Below, one piece after another: positions 46,789-58,877 of a stretch of DNA of 64,000 nt (positions are counted from its first letter, which is position 1; every line of letters starts with the position of its first letter). The stretch is from contig QPFY01000005.1 in assembly GCA_003665825.1 (NCBI GenBank), positions 1 to 64,000 of the forward strand, read 5' to 3'. Position numbers and translations under genes: made by a program. The notes below the pieces were generated by a model. The model was not told the origin of the DNA. It saw nothing but the letters and a program-made list of their open reading frames with translations, and did not search any database. The DNA is from Microbotryum silenes-acaulis (Eukaryota; Basidiomycota; Microbotryomycetes; Microbotryales; Microbotryaceae).

Positions 46789-47352
46789 GTTCTGGCAGCT
46801 ATGGGAGGAAGAGGTTGGCTGCGAGGTGAGTGGTGAGGAGTGTGGACGAGTGGATATGGTCGGAGGGTGGTAGGGTGGTAGGGTGGTAGGGTGGTGGGGT
46901 GGTGTGCAGAGCTGGTCAGAGCTGGTCAGAGCTGGGAGCGAGTGTTGGACGCGTCAGCCGCTCTTGTGCAATTGGCCATTAGGAATGCGGTGCTAATGAG
47001 CTCGGATTAGTAATGGACCACGCCAGGCGCGTCGTCAGCGTCAATCCCACGCTCCACGCTCCACGCTCCACGCTCGGCTCATCCCACCATCCGACTCTAC
47101 ACACGCCGCCACCACCACCACCACCACCACCGACCTGCATTCAAGCTGGCTCCCCCCACGCAGGACCCGCTCCCGACCGCGACCCCTTCCCACAAGCGTC
47201 CTCGTCCTTCGTCGCCTCTGGCCGCAGCCACGAGCACACCGTCCTCCTCCTCGTCCTCGCTCCAACGTCCGCTCAGCAAACGCACCGCCACGACCCCGAC
47301 TCCCGATTTGGCCCATCTGCACATCACTCCACCTTCTTCCTCGCGACCCAAG
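46789..47352. promoter_or_regulatory. shared divergent promoter of two proteasome genes
   Basis: About 560 bp separate the ATG codons of PRE3 (core particle) and RPN12 (regulatory particle). This is a likely bidirectional promoter that would couple their expression. The yeast PACE word GGTGGCAAA is not seen. It contains tandem repeats (next entry), an AATTGGCCATT word near 46970 and a triplicated CCACGCT near 47048. Confidence 0.5.
46865..46935 (+). repeat. two adjacent short tandem repeats
   Basis: GGTGGTAGG-type units (about 4.5 copies, 46865-46903) are followed directly by three copies of CAGAGCTGGT (46907-46935). They lie inside the divergent PRE3/RPN12 promoter. Confidence 0.75.
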
Positions 47353-48492
47353 ATGGCCTTGACGAGCCAGGCCAAGAGCTTGTACGCCGAGTTGCAGCGC
47401 CACAAGCTCAACCCGGACCAGGTCGATACGCCACAGCTCAAGAACGTGTTCAATCAGCTCAAGGTGAGGCCAGTTCCAAGTGGTTCTTTGCTTTATGCGC
47501 TGACATGGTCATCTCAGATTCACCTCGCCGAATCGGGGCTGCTGTTCCCCACCGCGTCACCCTCGACCGAGCAAGAGAAAGCCGACCTCGTCATCGCGCG
47601 TGAGTCGCAGCAACACAGTCCGCGTCGGTCCACCTTTAACCAAACTCGACTGTCTTTCACAGGCGACGTGCTCGAGTTTGGCGCGCTCTTTTCGATCAAG
47701 ACCGAGGACGTCCCCTCGTTCGAACGCTACATGTCCCTTCTCTCGGCGTTCTACGCAGAGCCATCGCAAGTCTCCCCGTGATCATTCAAACTCTATGTGC
47801 AACTGAACTCCTTCTTCTTCCGTTTTACTCGTTCCGTATACAGCCTCCTACAAGAGTCGCAGAATCGAGCTGCGTTGTCAGCATTGTCCCTCTTGCGCCT
47901 CTTGTCGCAGAACCGCATCGCCGAATTCCACACCACCCTCGAAACGCTCTCCTCGGACCTCATCCTCTCCCGAGAAATAACCTGGGTACTCGAGGTCAGT
48001 TGCCGCGTCTTTCCTACCCCCAACTCCCGCACCCCGCCAAAAAGCAAGCTAACCGATTCCGGACCGTCGACGATCGACACCCAGCTCGAGCGTTCCCTGA
48101 TGGAAGGTTCCTACTCCAAAGTGTATTCGCTCTGTTCGAACCCATCGAATCTACCGCGCGGCGAATTCAAATACTTCATCTCGACGCTGCTCTCAACCGT
48201 GCGTTCTGAAATCGCTTCGTGCGACGAAAGGGCCTACGCTACTTTACCCCTCCGCGACGCGCAGACCTTGTTGTTCTTTTCGAACGAATCCGAGGTTCGA
48301 GCGTTCGCGAAGGAACGTGGGTGGAGTGTCGATGAAGGGAAAGGGATCATTCGATTTGGGGTACAGAGTGGGCCGTTGAAGGGCAAATCGACCGATGCTG
48401 GGTGGGGTTTGGGAGGGGATAAGGAGATGAATAAGGAGAGGATCGTCGCGAGTGTGGTCGGGTATGCCAAGGAGTTGGAGAGTATCGTTTAG
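47353..48492 (+). CDS. RPN12: 26S proteasome regulatory subunit Rpn12
   Basis: PCI-domain lid subunit (human PSMD8). Exons 47353-47463, 47518-47599, 47663-47777, 47844-47994 and 48085-48492 give 288 aa. Landmarks: MALTSQAKSLYAELQRHK, LAESGLLFPTAS, DVLEFGALFSIKTEDVPSFERY, then SPLLQESQNR after intron 3 and LSALSLLRLLSQNRIAEFHT. The last exon carries the PCI part, with AQTLLFFSNESEVRAFAKERGW, and ends AKELESIV. Introns 2 and 3 were set by phase and family continuity. It is divergent from PRE3. Confidence 0.93.
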
Positions 48493-48884
48493 AGACCTGT
48501 GCAACGACGGGGAGTGTCTTTGTTCTTGCTTTTGCGAGGGGGTGAGGAGACGACCTCGAGATTCCTGCTCGCAGTTGATGCTATCGGTAAATGCGGCTTA
48601 CGTTACCTCGATCGGGATCGACCACTACAACGTGACCGTTCCAGTGTACTCACCCCACATGGCCACTATTAGCTCCTCCCCACCTCAGCCCTCTCCTCGC
48701 GCGCTCACGTGACCTTTCCGGCCTCGCGCTCTTGCTACGCAGGTCACGTGCTTCGCAAAGTGTTTCCTGACTGGGCGAGCATTCGCCTGATGGCACGACG
48801 GCTCGCTCTTTCTCCCTCCCGCCCCTCCCTCCCACGCACCTTCAACCCCCACCGCCTTCCAACTCCTCCACCATCCCTCTCTCT
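48493..48884. other. spacer RPN12 to hydrolase gene
   Basis: No gene is seen. It carries CTCACGTGA-type words: GCTCACGTGACC near 48708 and GGTCACGTGCTT near 48742, two CACGTG E-boxes 33 bp apart shortly before the next start codon. Confidence 0.5.
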
Positions 48885-50686
48885 ATGTCCCTCACCACCC
48901 CCACCCCCACCCCTCCTCCCAACCCTCCACCGCTCTTAGAATTCCACCTGCTAGGAACGGGCACCTCCTCCTCCGTACCGTCGATCCACTGCCTCACCTC
49001 CCCTACCGAAGGCTGTCACTGCTGTAGATCGACTCTGAACGCCAAGGAAGGAACTGACGAGGCTAGGAACGTGAGGAGGAATACGAGTGGTCTTTTGAGG
49101 GTCCCTCCGAGGGTGGGGCAGGAACTTTGGAAGACTGTGTTGGTTGATGCAAGTCTTTCAAGTGGTCGTGGTCTGCCTTCCTTCGTCACAGTAGAGAAAA
49201 CTTACCTACCTCATCTCCCCCCCTCCCCATCTCCCCATTCCGCCGCATACCTCCTCACCTCATTATCATCCTACCCCTCTACTCTCATCCGCCATCATCC
49301 AGTGCGGCAAAACCTTCTACACCGCCGCGTTAGAACACTGGCCCAAACACCACCTCCGACAAATAGACGCTTTACTAATCACCCATGCTCATGCCGTACG
49401 TTCACGCGTCCGCACCAAACGTCCTCCCCTGTATTCCATCTCGAAAGATCCGGAACTGACCTTTTTTTTTCTCTCTCCCCTTTCTTACCCTTTCAGGACG
49501 CCTTTCTAGGCCTTGACGATCTTCGAGGTTGGACACTACATGGCTCGATCCAAAAATCGATCCCTATTTATGCGACACAGGATACGTACGATGAGATTGC
49601 GAGGGTGAGTCGGAAAGACGAGAGAGAGAGAGAGAGCGCGCGTCGGTTTTTCCGTGGTCGAAGAAGGGTTTTCATTTGCGACAGATTTCAGGGGGCCGCG
49701 GAGGAGTTTTGGATGAGAATGATGAAATTTCTGAGGATTGTGACTGAAACGCTTTCATACACACGCAGTGCTTCCCCTACCTAGCCGACCGCTCCAAAGC
49801 GACCGGAGGAGGCGACGTACCCGCGTAAGCCGATCCTCTCTTTCCTCATCCCTTGACCCCCAACACTAACCCCCCTTCTTCTTCCAGTTTCGAATGGCAC
49901 ATCATCACCCCCCTCGTCCCGCTGCACCTCTTCGGCATCGAAATCCTGCCCCTCCCCGTCCACCATGGGAAAATCTTCTCCGATCCTCCAAGACCTTATC
50001 TTTCATTAGGGTTCATGTTCGATCGCGAGATCGTCTACATCTCGGACGTATCGTACATCCCCGAAGAGACGTGGGAAGTTCTAGAAGGACGATCCACCCT
50101 GAAGAACTCTAACGCTCCTCTCACGAACGAAGCACTCCCCTCGTTCTCCCTCCCTTCCCAACCCCCCCGCCCGGCCCTTTTGATCCTCGACACGCTCCGT
50201 TCGACAACCTTCACCTCCCACTTTGGTATCGGCGAAGCCGTCTCAACCATACGTCGTTTAAACCCTCTCCGTACCTACCTTACCGGATTCGCTCACGGTA
50301 CCTCTCATTCAACCTGGGTCCAAACCTGTTTAAGAATTTCCTCCGGTGAGACCTCTCCCTCTCCCCCCTCCTCGTCGTCCGAACCCGAACCCAACGCACC
50401 GCAACGTCTCCCCTGTCCACCACCAATCGGGCCTTGTCCCACCTCGACCCATCTCCTCCCCCCACCCTCCCAATCCTGGTTACCCATCTCCGGAACCCTT
50501 CTCAAAGGTGAGGAAAACCCGCTCGTTCACGCCGAATGGGCATTAAGAATCATCGACGCTTTCGAACCTTCGAAGAAGGGTGTCAAATGTTGGGTTCGTC
50601 CGGCTGTGGATGGTTTAGTTATAAAGGTTTTCGAGGAAGAAGGTGTTCGAGAGGGGAGGGTTTGGGATGGGTTGTACGATGCTTAG
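48885..50686 (+). CDS. metallo-beta-lactamase-fold hydrolase (PhnP-like)
   Basis: Metal-dependent hydrolase of the MBL superfamily. Overall layout resembles PhnP-type cyclic phosphodiesterases found in fungi; the substrate is unknown. Exons 48885-49148, 49303-49395, 49497-49604, 49769-49824 and 49888-50686 give 439 aa. Landmarks: LLGTGTSSSVPS, a possible zinc site EGCHCCRS, VLVDCGKTF, the metal motif THAHADAFLGLDDLRGW (split by an intron), LPVHHGKI, YISDVSYIPEETW, LLILDTLR and GFAHGTSHSTW. The first intron is a GC-AG intron with a perfect GCAAGT donor (49149). The VLVD/CGKTF junction supports it, and no GT donor fits. A Pro/Ser-rich insert at about 50.35-50.47 kb begins GTGAGA and might be a further intron. 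Confidence 0.85.
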
Positions 50687-50925
50687 GAGAGAAAATGGGT
50701 GGATGATTCTACGAAAGATTAGGAATTCAATAGCTGGGGGGGTCAAGATGCTCGAAGGATTTTTTCTCCCACCTAGACTTGAGACTTGGAAAAGATACAA
50801 TGCATACGTAGATACAACACAAAAAAAGATGCTCCAATTCCACCTCCAGATAGATCCTCACAAAGAATAAGAAAGAAGAAAAGCAGCGCTGGAACGCCTT
50901 CCAAAACTAAGCCCTCCCCCCACTC

Positions 50926-53900
50926 TCATTCCTCCTGCAACAAATCCTTCAAGAATCGTTCATCATCCTCCCTCAACTTACCGACCCCAACACTGCCCGA
51001 ACTACTGCCCTGACTAGCTTTAGGATCCCAAGCCATTCCCCTCTGTTGCGCCGAAGGGGGGGGAAGATGATCGCCACCGAAATCAGAGGCCGTAGCGGAT
51101 GAGGCCATCGAGCTTTTCGAGACGAGTCGATTGGAAGGTAGTCGCGATTTAGGGGATCCGACACCGAAGGAAGGGAAAGGTAAACGTGATTTAATACTAC
51201 GTCCTTTCGGTATTGTCTGCGATGGCGCCGAAGAGGAACTCGTTCCCTCTTTCGTCGAGGGATCGATCACGCCTAAAGCGTACAAGGAAGTAGTAGCTTG
51301 GCTCGAATGACCCAATGATCTCGATTTGAGCGGCGTGCCAACGAATGAGCCGAAAGAGGATTTCGGTCCAAAGCTCGCGCGTTGTTCCATCAGCGGACTT
51401 GAGCCTTGTCCATCGAGCATCGTCACCGTCGCATCGACGAGACCTTGTGAATCGTCGGATGCGTTGCCGCTCGACGCGGCCGATGAAGCTCGGATGCGGT
51501 ACGCTTGCGCGAACAAGGCAGCGGGTGTCGAAGGTGCGGCGGGGAGACCGAGAGGGGACATCTTGGTTGGACTCGGAGATGATCTAGGACCGCCGGGGGA
51601 TTGCGAGTCGTCGGTCGACACGCGACGAGGAGGGCGTGGCGGGGCGGCTCCACCTCCCAGTCCAATCGACCCCGCACGCGGACTACCAATCCGCGGACTC
51701 CCCACCCGAGGACTCGTCCCATTCGAACCAGGCCTTCGAGCCAAACTCGTCACCCCAGCAGCAAGCGTGACCTGCGTCGCTTCCATCGCCGAGACCTTCT
51801 CCTCGAGCGCAAGCACTTCGCGTTCGAGCGTGTCTTCCCTCTCGCGCGAGTCCATAATCTCTTGCCGCGCCGCCAAGACCTCTTGCTTGGCTCGTTCGAG
51901 CTCTTCAGCCGCGTCGAGCGCACGCGCTTCCCAGTTCGCTCGTGCCTGTTCGAGCTGGGCCAGAGCAGAGTCCGAAGAGGTGGTCTACGGAAATACCACA
52001 TAGGAATGGTCAGCACTTACGATCCAGGAAAAATTGTACCGGCGCTGCGAGCTTACATCATTCTGCTCTCCCCTCCTGGCCTTCTCGACCTTGAGCTCGT
52101 CCAACAACGCATCCCTCTGCGACCTCACATCCATCAACGTCGCCCTCGTCTCCCCCAACGCATCGAGCAACGCATCCCTCTCCGTCGCGGCCTTTTCCAA
52201 CTCGGCCTTGACAGACGTATAGCGGAAAAAGATCTCAAGTTTATCCATCGCACGCACGCTCGTCATCGTCAAATCGGACGAATCAACGAGCGTGCGCTGC
52301 GTATCGTTTAGGGAATCGCGTTCGTCGGCGCTGGAGAAGCTCTCCTCGCGGTGGTGATGAACGTGACGATTCGGAGTGTGCGGGTACCACGTCCCCGTCG
52401 AGGTTTTCGGTTCAGAGGCGACGGAAGAGGGTCGTTCTTGTGGGGCGATTTGCACCGCTCGTCGTTTGGGTGTCGTTTCGTTCGTTGAGGTGCGAACATG
52501 CGCCGTAGCACAAGGACCCAATTCGTCCATCGAACGTTGTTGGAGCGAGCTCCTCGCCGGACTCGATAGCGCACGAGACACACCATTAGAGCGAGGCGAT
52601 ACACTTGATTGAGCGAACCTCAACGAACTCATCGGGGTCGCCCATCCGCCATCCTCGCTCGTCCCCGTGCCTGTGCTGCCAATCGTCGCCGGTCGAATGG
52701 AAGAGGTCGAAGCGGCCAGTCGGGACGTGTCACTACCCCGCTTGCCGCTTCGTCTTTCGGGAGTGTTGCGATTAACGTCAAACACATCCCCGTTGGACCT
52801 ATACGACAACGACGATTCGTGAACAGTGTGACGGCGCGATGCGCGATCGTCAAAAACAGCATCGTCGAGCGAGCCTCCTGTGGACGAAGAGTTGGTGCGC
52901 ACCGTCCGTCGTACACCTCCGGCGCGATCCGGACTGACGACCAGCGAACCTGGCCGAGCAACGTTCTCGCGCAGAGCCTTGGCCGAGGGTGAGCTGATTT
53001 TCAGACCTCGAAGTCCGCTGTGGCGATGCGTCGGTGTCGTTTGCTCACTCGAGAATGCCCGAGTCCTCGCAGGGGGTGGGCTGTGCACCGAATCAATACC
53101 GTAGGTCAGCGCTGGCACGACCATCGAGGACTCCAGAGGACCCAACTCACGTAAGTAAGAGCTCTTCCCGATCATCGTCGTCGTCCGAGCTGCCCAAAAC
53201 GGCCTTGACGGCGTTTTCCTTAGCCCTCGCCCTGGCGAGCGTCGTCTCGAACGCGTCCTCCACCGCAACATCGCCGAGCTCCGAAGCGGATTCATTGATT
53301 GTCCCACTATCGGACATCGCCGTGATGGATTTTGAGCTCGCCGAAGCGAGGATCCTCTTCATCCTCTCGTACGCCCGTTCAACCTCGACGATCGACCATC
53401 TACGAGCCGTACGAGGTGTAATATCGCTCGAGAGGTTCGATGACGTTTGCGAGGGATTACGTTCCATTTCGGACGATGACGTAGGCGGTGGTGCTGCCCA
53501 AGTGAGTGGACTCGTCGTCGAATTGCCGAGCACGCCAGCGAGCTCGACCGATTTCCTGACGCCGCCTCGAGGAGGGGTCGCAGCGTCCATCGGGCCTAGC
53601 ATCGAGTCGTCAAGACCCAGTGTGGCGAACCGTTTGGACCGGGCACCTCCTCCCGTCAGCGCCAACTCGGCCTCCATGCGATCAATCTCGCGCTCCATTT
53701 GATCCAGAGTTAAAGGTCCGTCTGAAGAATTAAGCATTAAAAGAGGTCAGCAAGGTTGCCCTCTAGATTCGAACAACGGTGGAATGTTCAAAGCCAGTAC
53801 TGACCGGGATCAGGGAAGCTCGCCAGCGCCGCTGCGTCATCCCCACTGAGTCCATGCCCTCCAGGCGACGAAGACGCAGAACGAGCAATCGAGATCGACG

Positions 53901-55911
53901 GCGAAGTGCCACCGACGACAGCTTGCTCAGGTACTCGAATCGATGGCGCAATCGAGGCGACCGTGGGACCCTTCAAGGATCCACCATCCGAAGAAAGTCG
54001 TCGTCCGCCTAGTTGAAACACGAGGTCTTCGAGGGGTGAAGCCAGATGCGATCGACCCGACAGTCGTTTGCCACGCAGATCCTCAGGGTCAATCCCTTCC
54101 GTCTGGGACCGTGACATCATCTCGACGAACTGCGGCGCTTCCCCTTCCTCCTCCTCCTCGCGGCTGGAAACCTGCGCTCGGAGACCGACCCCCGGCCCTC
54201 GACTCGGTTTCGGCGACTCGGAGACTCCATCCTCAGGTTTGACCAAGATCGGAGAACCACTCTCTACGCTTCGCATCGCCGCAGCGGGGTTCCTCCTTGC
54301 GGCCTCGATCGCAGAGAATCGTTTCGAGAGTCCTGTTTGGTCCAAGAGCAGCGACGCGCGAAGGCTGTCAGGGATCGGGGAAGGCAAGACGGACTGCGCG
54401 CGCGGTTCCCCAAACGTGTCCATCGACGAACGCGATTCCATGACTGTACTTTGACTGTGCGGCCGGTTTTGTATCGATTCGAAAGATACGAGTGGCGGCA
54501 GGTCTGAGCTGTCTTCAGCGGCTTTCTCCGAAGAACCCGTTGTTCGATGATCCTCTCTTGCCCCGGCCTCCGTGTCCTCAGCAGCAGCAGGTTCTGAAGC
54601 GCCGACTGGACCAGCCACCTCGTCAGGTATGGGACTGGTCTCGCGCGACCTCGACCACGACTGTGCGCCGGTCGAGCGCGTCTCAAAGCTCCTCCGCGAG
54701 GAATGCGGGAACGTAAAATTGCCCAACACGGGCGAGATCGAGTGCCTTCGATAAGCGAGGTCGTCCTTGTTGGGTGCGAGGTCGTCCTTGTGGATCGCAA
54801 GACCCTCGGGTGGGCCTTGTTTCATGAGACTCGACGTGCTCGACTTCGGTCGCTCCACTTCCAACAGTGACGAAACGCGCGAGGAAGTCGGCCGTTGACG
54901 AGGCGTTTCGATGGATTGCTCAGCGTTCACCCATTCGTCGACGTTGGACGCTTCCGAATGACCCCTCTTGACCGGCGTAAGATGCAGAGGCACAGGTGAA
55001 GGACTTGCGAGTCTGAGGCTCGAGTCTCGCTTCGAAGGGGAGAAAGTCTGTGGGTCGGATGTAACATGTGAACGAGTGGAGTTTCGCGAGGAGTTGGGCG
55101 GAGTGGCATCGCGCGTGTGCTTGTCGTGGTGAGAAAATGCCGACGACAGCCGTGTCGAAGCACTGATCGAAGCGACCTTGGCCGGCGACGTTCGCGTATT
55201 GACGAGACTAGTCGCCGACTTGCTCTCTTCGTCGATCGACTTTCTCGAAACTTGCTTCTGGAACCTTGAGGAGCCGTGTGGATGCGCGATGGGAAGCGAA
55301 ATGGACTCGGCGGGCATGCTCGTTCTCCGACGAAAGCCGAACATGCCCTTTTTGCGCCCTACACTGTTGCCGCTGATGCTCGTTGGACGAGTAATCTGCT
55401 GAGCGCCATTCGAGGTCTTGGCGGGAGCAAAGTCAGAATCCTGGGGTGAGAGTAGAGCCACATCCTTGATTGAGTCGTCGCCTAATTTGTGGGTCGAGAT
55501 GGTCGTGACGAGTGGTGGGGATGCAGCAGTCTGGATCACGACTTTGGGTCCGGCCGGCGCAGCGATCTTGCTTCCCCTCTTGATCGAACCGCCAAGGAAA
55601 CGACTTCTGAACGTTCTAATCCCAGGCAAGGTCGATGCAGCAGCGGGGGTCGACGCCGCCCCGGAAGTAGTGGTGCCGATCTGCTTCGCACTGGCCGAAC
55701 GAGGCATGCTCAAGGAGTTAGCGCCGGCGCCGGCGATGGTCGCCGAATTAGCGGAGACTGAGCCGTTGGCGGTATGCTTGAAGCCATATTTGGTGGCATA
55801 CGATGTGTCCGAGACGGAACGGGGTATCGGAGATGCCGAAGGGGATGTCGCGGGTAGAGTCGGCAGCTTGGAAGGCGCTACGACGCCCTGCGAGATCGGA
55901 GTGCCGCCCAT
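50926..55911 (-). CDS. large Ser-rich coiled-coil protein of unknown function
   Basis: Not recognised. Long frames join in order on the minus strand: about 55911-53788, 53726-53147, 53105-52050 and 51985-50926, together well over 1400 residues. The start MGGTPISQGVV was chosen as the first ATG of the long frame lacking the hydrophobic upstream stretch. The protein is dominated by Ser/Thr/Pro/Arg, with many S-P and R-x-x-S sites. Short helical segments include LDQMEREIDRMEAELAL and VERAYERMKRILAS. One long coiled coil spans the third and fourth exons (VKAELEKAATERDALLDAL, then ANWEARALDAAEELERAKQEV and MDSREREDTLEREVLALEE). The C terminus is REDDERFLKDLLQEE. The pattern suits a cytoskeletal or polarity scaffold, but that is a guess. 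Confidence 0.7.
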
Positions 55912-56771
55912 CTCGTCGCTATAGCTGCAGGGTGGTGTTCGGTTCGACCAAGGCCCACTGCTAAAATAAATAAATGAAACGATGTTCGCCGCCAGTATAT
56001 ACCACAAGAAAGCGCAAGACGAAACCACTCACGCTGCAGCTCAGCGAGGCTCGTGTACGGTGTGGCGGTCGGTGCCGCCGGCGACTAACCTTGAGTGATG
56101 TCGCCCCGACGCGCACAGTGTACAATGTGCCGAGAGCGTATCCGAGTACGACTTGATTTTGATGTAAACGAGTGAGGGAGTGGATGTCGCGATGACAAGC
56201 CAAGACGTACGACGTAGTGTGTGTCGTGCAAGCTGAAAGCAACATACAAGTGTCCAACTGGAATCGCGGTAATAGTCGCGCCCAAAGCTGCCCAAAGCTG
56301 CGCTCGGTCGCCCTTGCACTCCTTCGCGCACGGCGCGCCGGAACCCCCCACCGCCAAGCGCTAGCGCCGCCTTCGAGTCGGTGACGTGAATGTCTCAGAG
56401 CGGAAAACGTGCCCCGCCCCTTCCTGCCAAATCAGGCGTCTATTTCCGAGCGCGCTGCTTGTCAGTACGAGGCCGACTCCTATTACTCTCGACCGAGAGC
56501 CACGTCGGCAGATATCGAGTCCAATCGCGAGGTTGTATGGAATAAGGTTACAACAACCTGTAGTAAAACCATCCTGGTCGCCTTAACCAGTACACCAAAA
56601 GTGAAGGCACCTTCAAGAGATGCATGCGCTGAATCCTCTTTCAACACTCCCACTGATTCTAGCATGGATCACATTATTGCATCAACAAACACAAGTCCCT
56701 ACAAGACATACTTTGACCACTCCCACACTCTTGTCCCGTCCGAACCCCACCGGCCTCACATTTCACGCCGC
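55912..56771. other. spacer, no gene seen
   Basis: Promoter side of the large Ser-rich gene and 3' side of the next. Short frames only. Confidence 0.4.
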
Positions 56772-56892
56772 CTAGAGGATATCGAGCACCTCGTCGCGAT
56801 GGTCGGCGATGTCGGGAAGGCGGGGGGCGCCTCCTCGCTTCGTAGGCAACGGCTGGAGGTCCTTGGCCGAATCGACCCATCTGACTTGATCA

Positions 56893-58877
56893 TCACCGCC
56901 TCGAGCCGTCGGAGATCCGTGGTCGTGAGGCGTCGTGCCGTCGGGTAGGGCTGCCGGTGTGCGAGAGTTTACGCCGGGTGCCTTGGGGTCGTACCACTTC
57001 AGAGTACTTTGTGGTGACCTTTTCAAAGGTCTGTTGCCTGGACTGGGCGGGCCAAGGGCTTCCCAACGGTGGCAACTGCGGCTGAACGAGCGCATCTTTG
57101 GATTTAACGGCCGTCTTGGTGTCGATGGTCAAGAAGCACGTGCGCAAGCCGTTCGAAGTCCAAGTGCCATGAGGGATGCAACCGTGACCAAGCTTGCTCG
57201 TGTCGAACATCAACGCAATAAAATCAGGCCCTCGTCCAGTCAAGCCACGGCGTTTCCGGTCTTTGCGGCGTCGAGGGTTCGAGTGGGCTGGGTCCGTCAA
57301 CGTCTCGAACAGTGCGGCCGTGATTGCCTTGCCCCAGTGGTCGAACGCCGCCTTCCATTCGTCCGAAAGTGTGAGACGGTCGCTTGTAGGTGTCAACGCA
57401 TCGAACAGGTGGAACGGAGGGGGTAGGGTGGGTACGGTGTACTTGTTCTGGGTGCGGTTCAGCCATCTCGCAGATTTGCGGTCGGGTCGAGCGGCCGGGT
57501 TGTGGTCGAGACAACCCGCGATCTGTTGCCACAGCTCGTCCCGGAGTTGACCCGTGGATGTCTTCATCTTGGCGGACGCCCAAGGCAAAAAGGTGTCCTC
57601 GAGCCAATTCACCAGCTCCGCCGCAACCTCCTCGCCCTGCTCAACTAGGATCGACGATCGCGCCAAGGACACAGATAACGTAGTTGTTCCGAGGCGCTGA
57701 AGAACGCATTGTCAAACATCAGTGACCCCTCGACATACCCTGTGTTCTGAAGCGTAGTGACGGCGTGTAACTCACGGGAGCAATCCCACGCTTGATGCCG
57801 CTGGCGACTCGCATAGTATTGAGAAGCGGAAGAAGGGTGGTGGGCGGCGCTGGAGGTCTGCACCCCTCTGCCGGCTTGGTAAAGTCGCTGAGTGATCGGC
57901 CGCTCACGTCCCGTGCCGAACGAGGATCGAGTACGTCGAAGGCGTGACCGTCGATGATCGACATCGCCAGGGTACATGCACCGTGAGCCCGATTGGCGGC
58001 ACGTTGGGCCAAGTCGAGAGGCATGGGTGACGTCTTGGCGTCGACGAGTTTGTCACGGATCTTGATCGCCGTCTCGGCAAAGACGCCGTCGTTGCCTTCA
58101 CCCCCGCAAATGGTCGCTCCCATAACGGCTTGCACGAGTAGACGCACCGTGGTCTTGCGGGTGCTCTTGGAGGTGTCGATCCCTTCAAAGACGGCTCGCA
58201 GTTTCGAATGGAAAAAACCACCGACGACTTGCTCGACGCAATGCTCCCACACGAAGATACTTGCGATGACCTGGTTGAACCGCTCTTCAAACCACGAGGT
58301 TTGATTCGATAGAGTTGGCAATCCACAATGCTCCTTCGAAGCATCCTCGGCCGACGCCAAGACGGCGGTGTAGGCCTACGCCAGCAGAAGGGGGGATGAA
58401 GTGGCGAACGCCGTATCAGCTCTGCTCTTCGTTGCTCGACGGTAGGACAAGCGGAGTAGTATGTGCCACACACAACTCGATCCGAGCTCACGTAGTTGTA
58501 ACGCATCTTGTCGAAACGGCCTTGCACGGCCCGCTCGAAAACATCCCGCTCGCGATCAAAGGCGGCCGCGTCAAGGGAGGCCAGCGAGGGAAGGGCTCGC
58601 GTCAGCGTCGTCGACGCCCCTCCTCTTTTGGGCGCATTCGGTCCAGCCGTCCTCAGAGCGTATACGATGGTGTTGAGGAGACCGCGCCACGCGGCGACGT
58701 CCGTACCAAGCTCCCTCCATTGGGCCTTGGTCATGCGCGCGAGGGTGGCCCCGAGCACCTTCTCCGATCGTGTTTTCTATGAATCGGTGTGTAATGGCCA
58801 TGAGGCACACCAGGGGTGTCCAAACGCATTCCGCTGGGGTGGGCGCGACGGGGTCGTTCGTCTGCGTTTGCTGTGGC
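56893..58877 (-). CDS. unrecognised multi-exon accessory gene, possibly broken
   Basis: Function not recognised. A likely start is MPQQTQTNDPVAP at 58877. Exon pieces run through LARMTKAQWRELGTDVAAW, FDKMRYNYVSSDRVVCGTYY and, after a roughly 66-nt intron, ASAEDASKEHCGLPTLSN, FNQVIASIFVWEHCVEQVV and AETAIKIRDKLVDAKTS. A downstream frame (57672-56893) has VNWLEDTFLPWASAKM, GRGPDFIALMFDTSKLG and PHGTWTSNGLRTCFLTIDT, with a basic RRRKDRKRRG. The junction near 57.68-57.78 kb has good donor and acceptor sites (GTATGT...TTCTTCAG), but I could not find a phase that joins both frames. Near 57.0 kb the frame may switch to one ending at 56772. It may be a decayed gene or one with unusual splicing. It is on the same strand as the XPG-like gene upstream. 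Confidence 0.45.

Noticed and set aside
56893..57672. Possible Fanzor/TnpB-type nuclease because of the TSNGLRTCFLTIDT strand
   Set aside because: No RuvC DPG motif, no catalytic Glu/Asp set and no CxxC zinc finger could be found downstream in any frame; the resemblance is one short strand.
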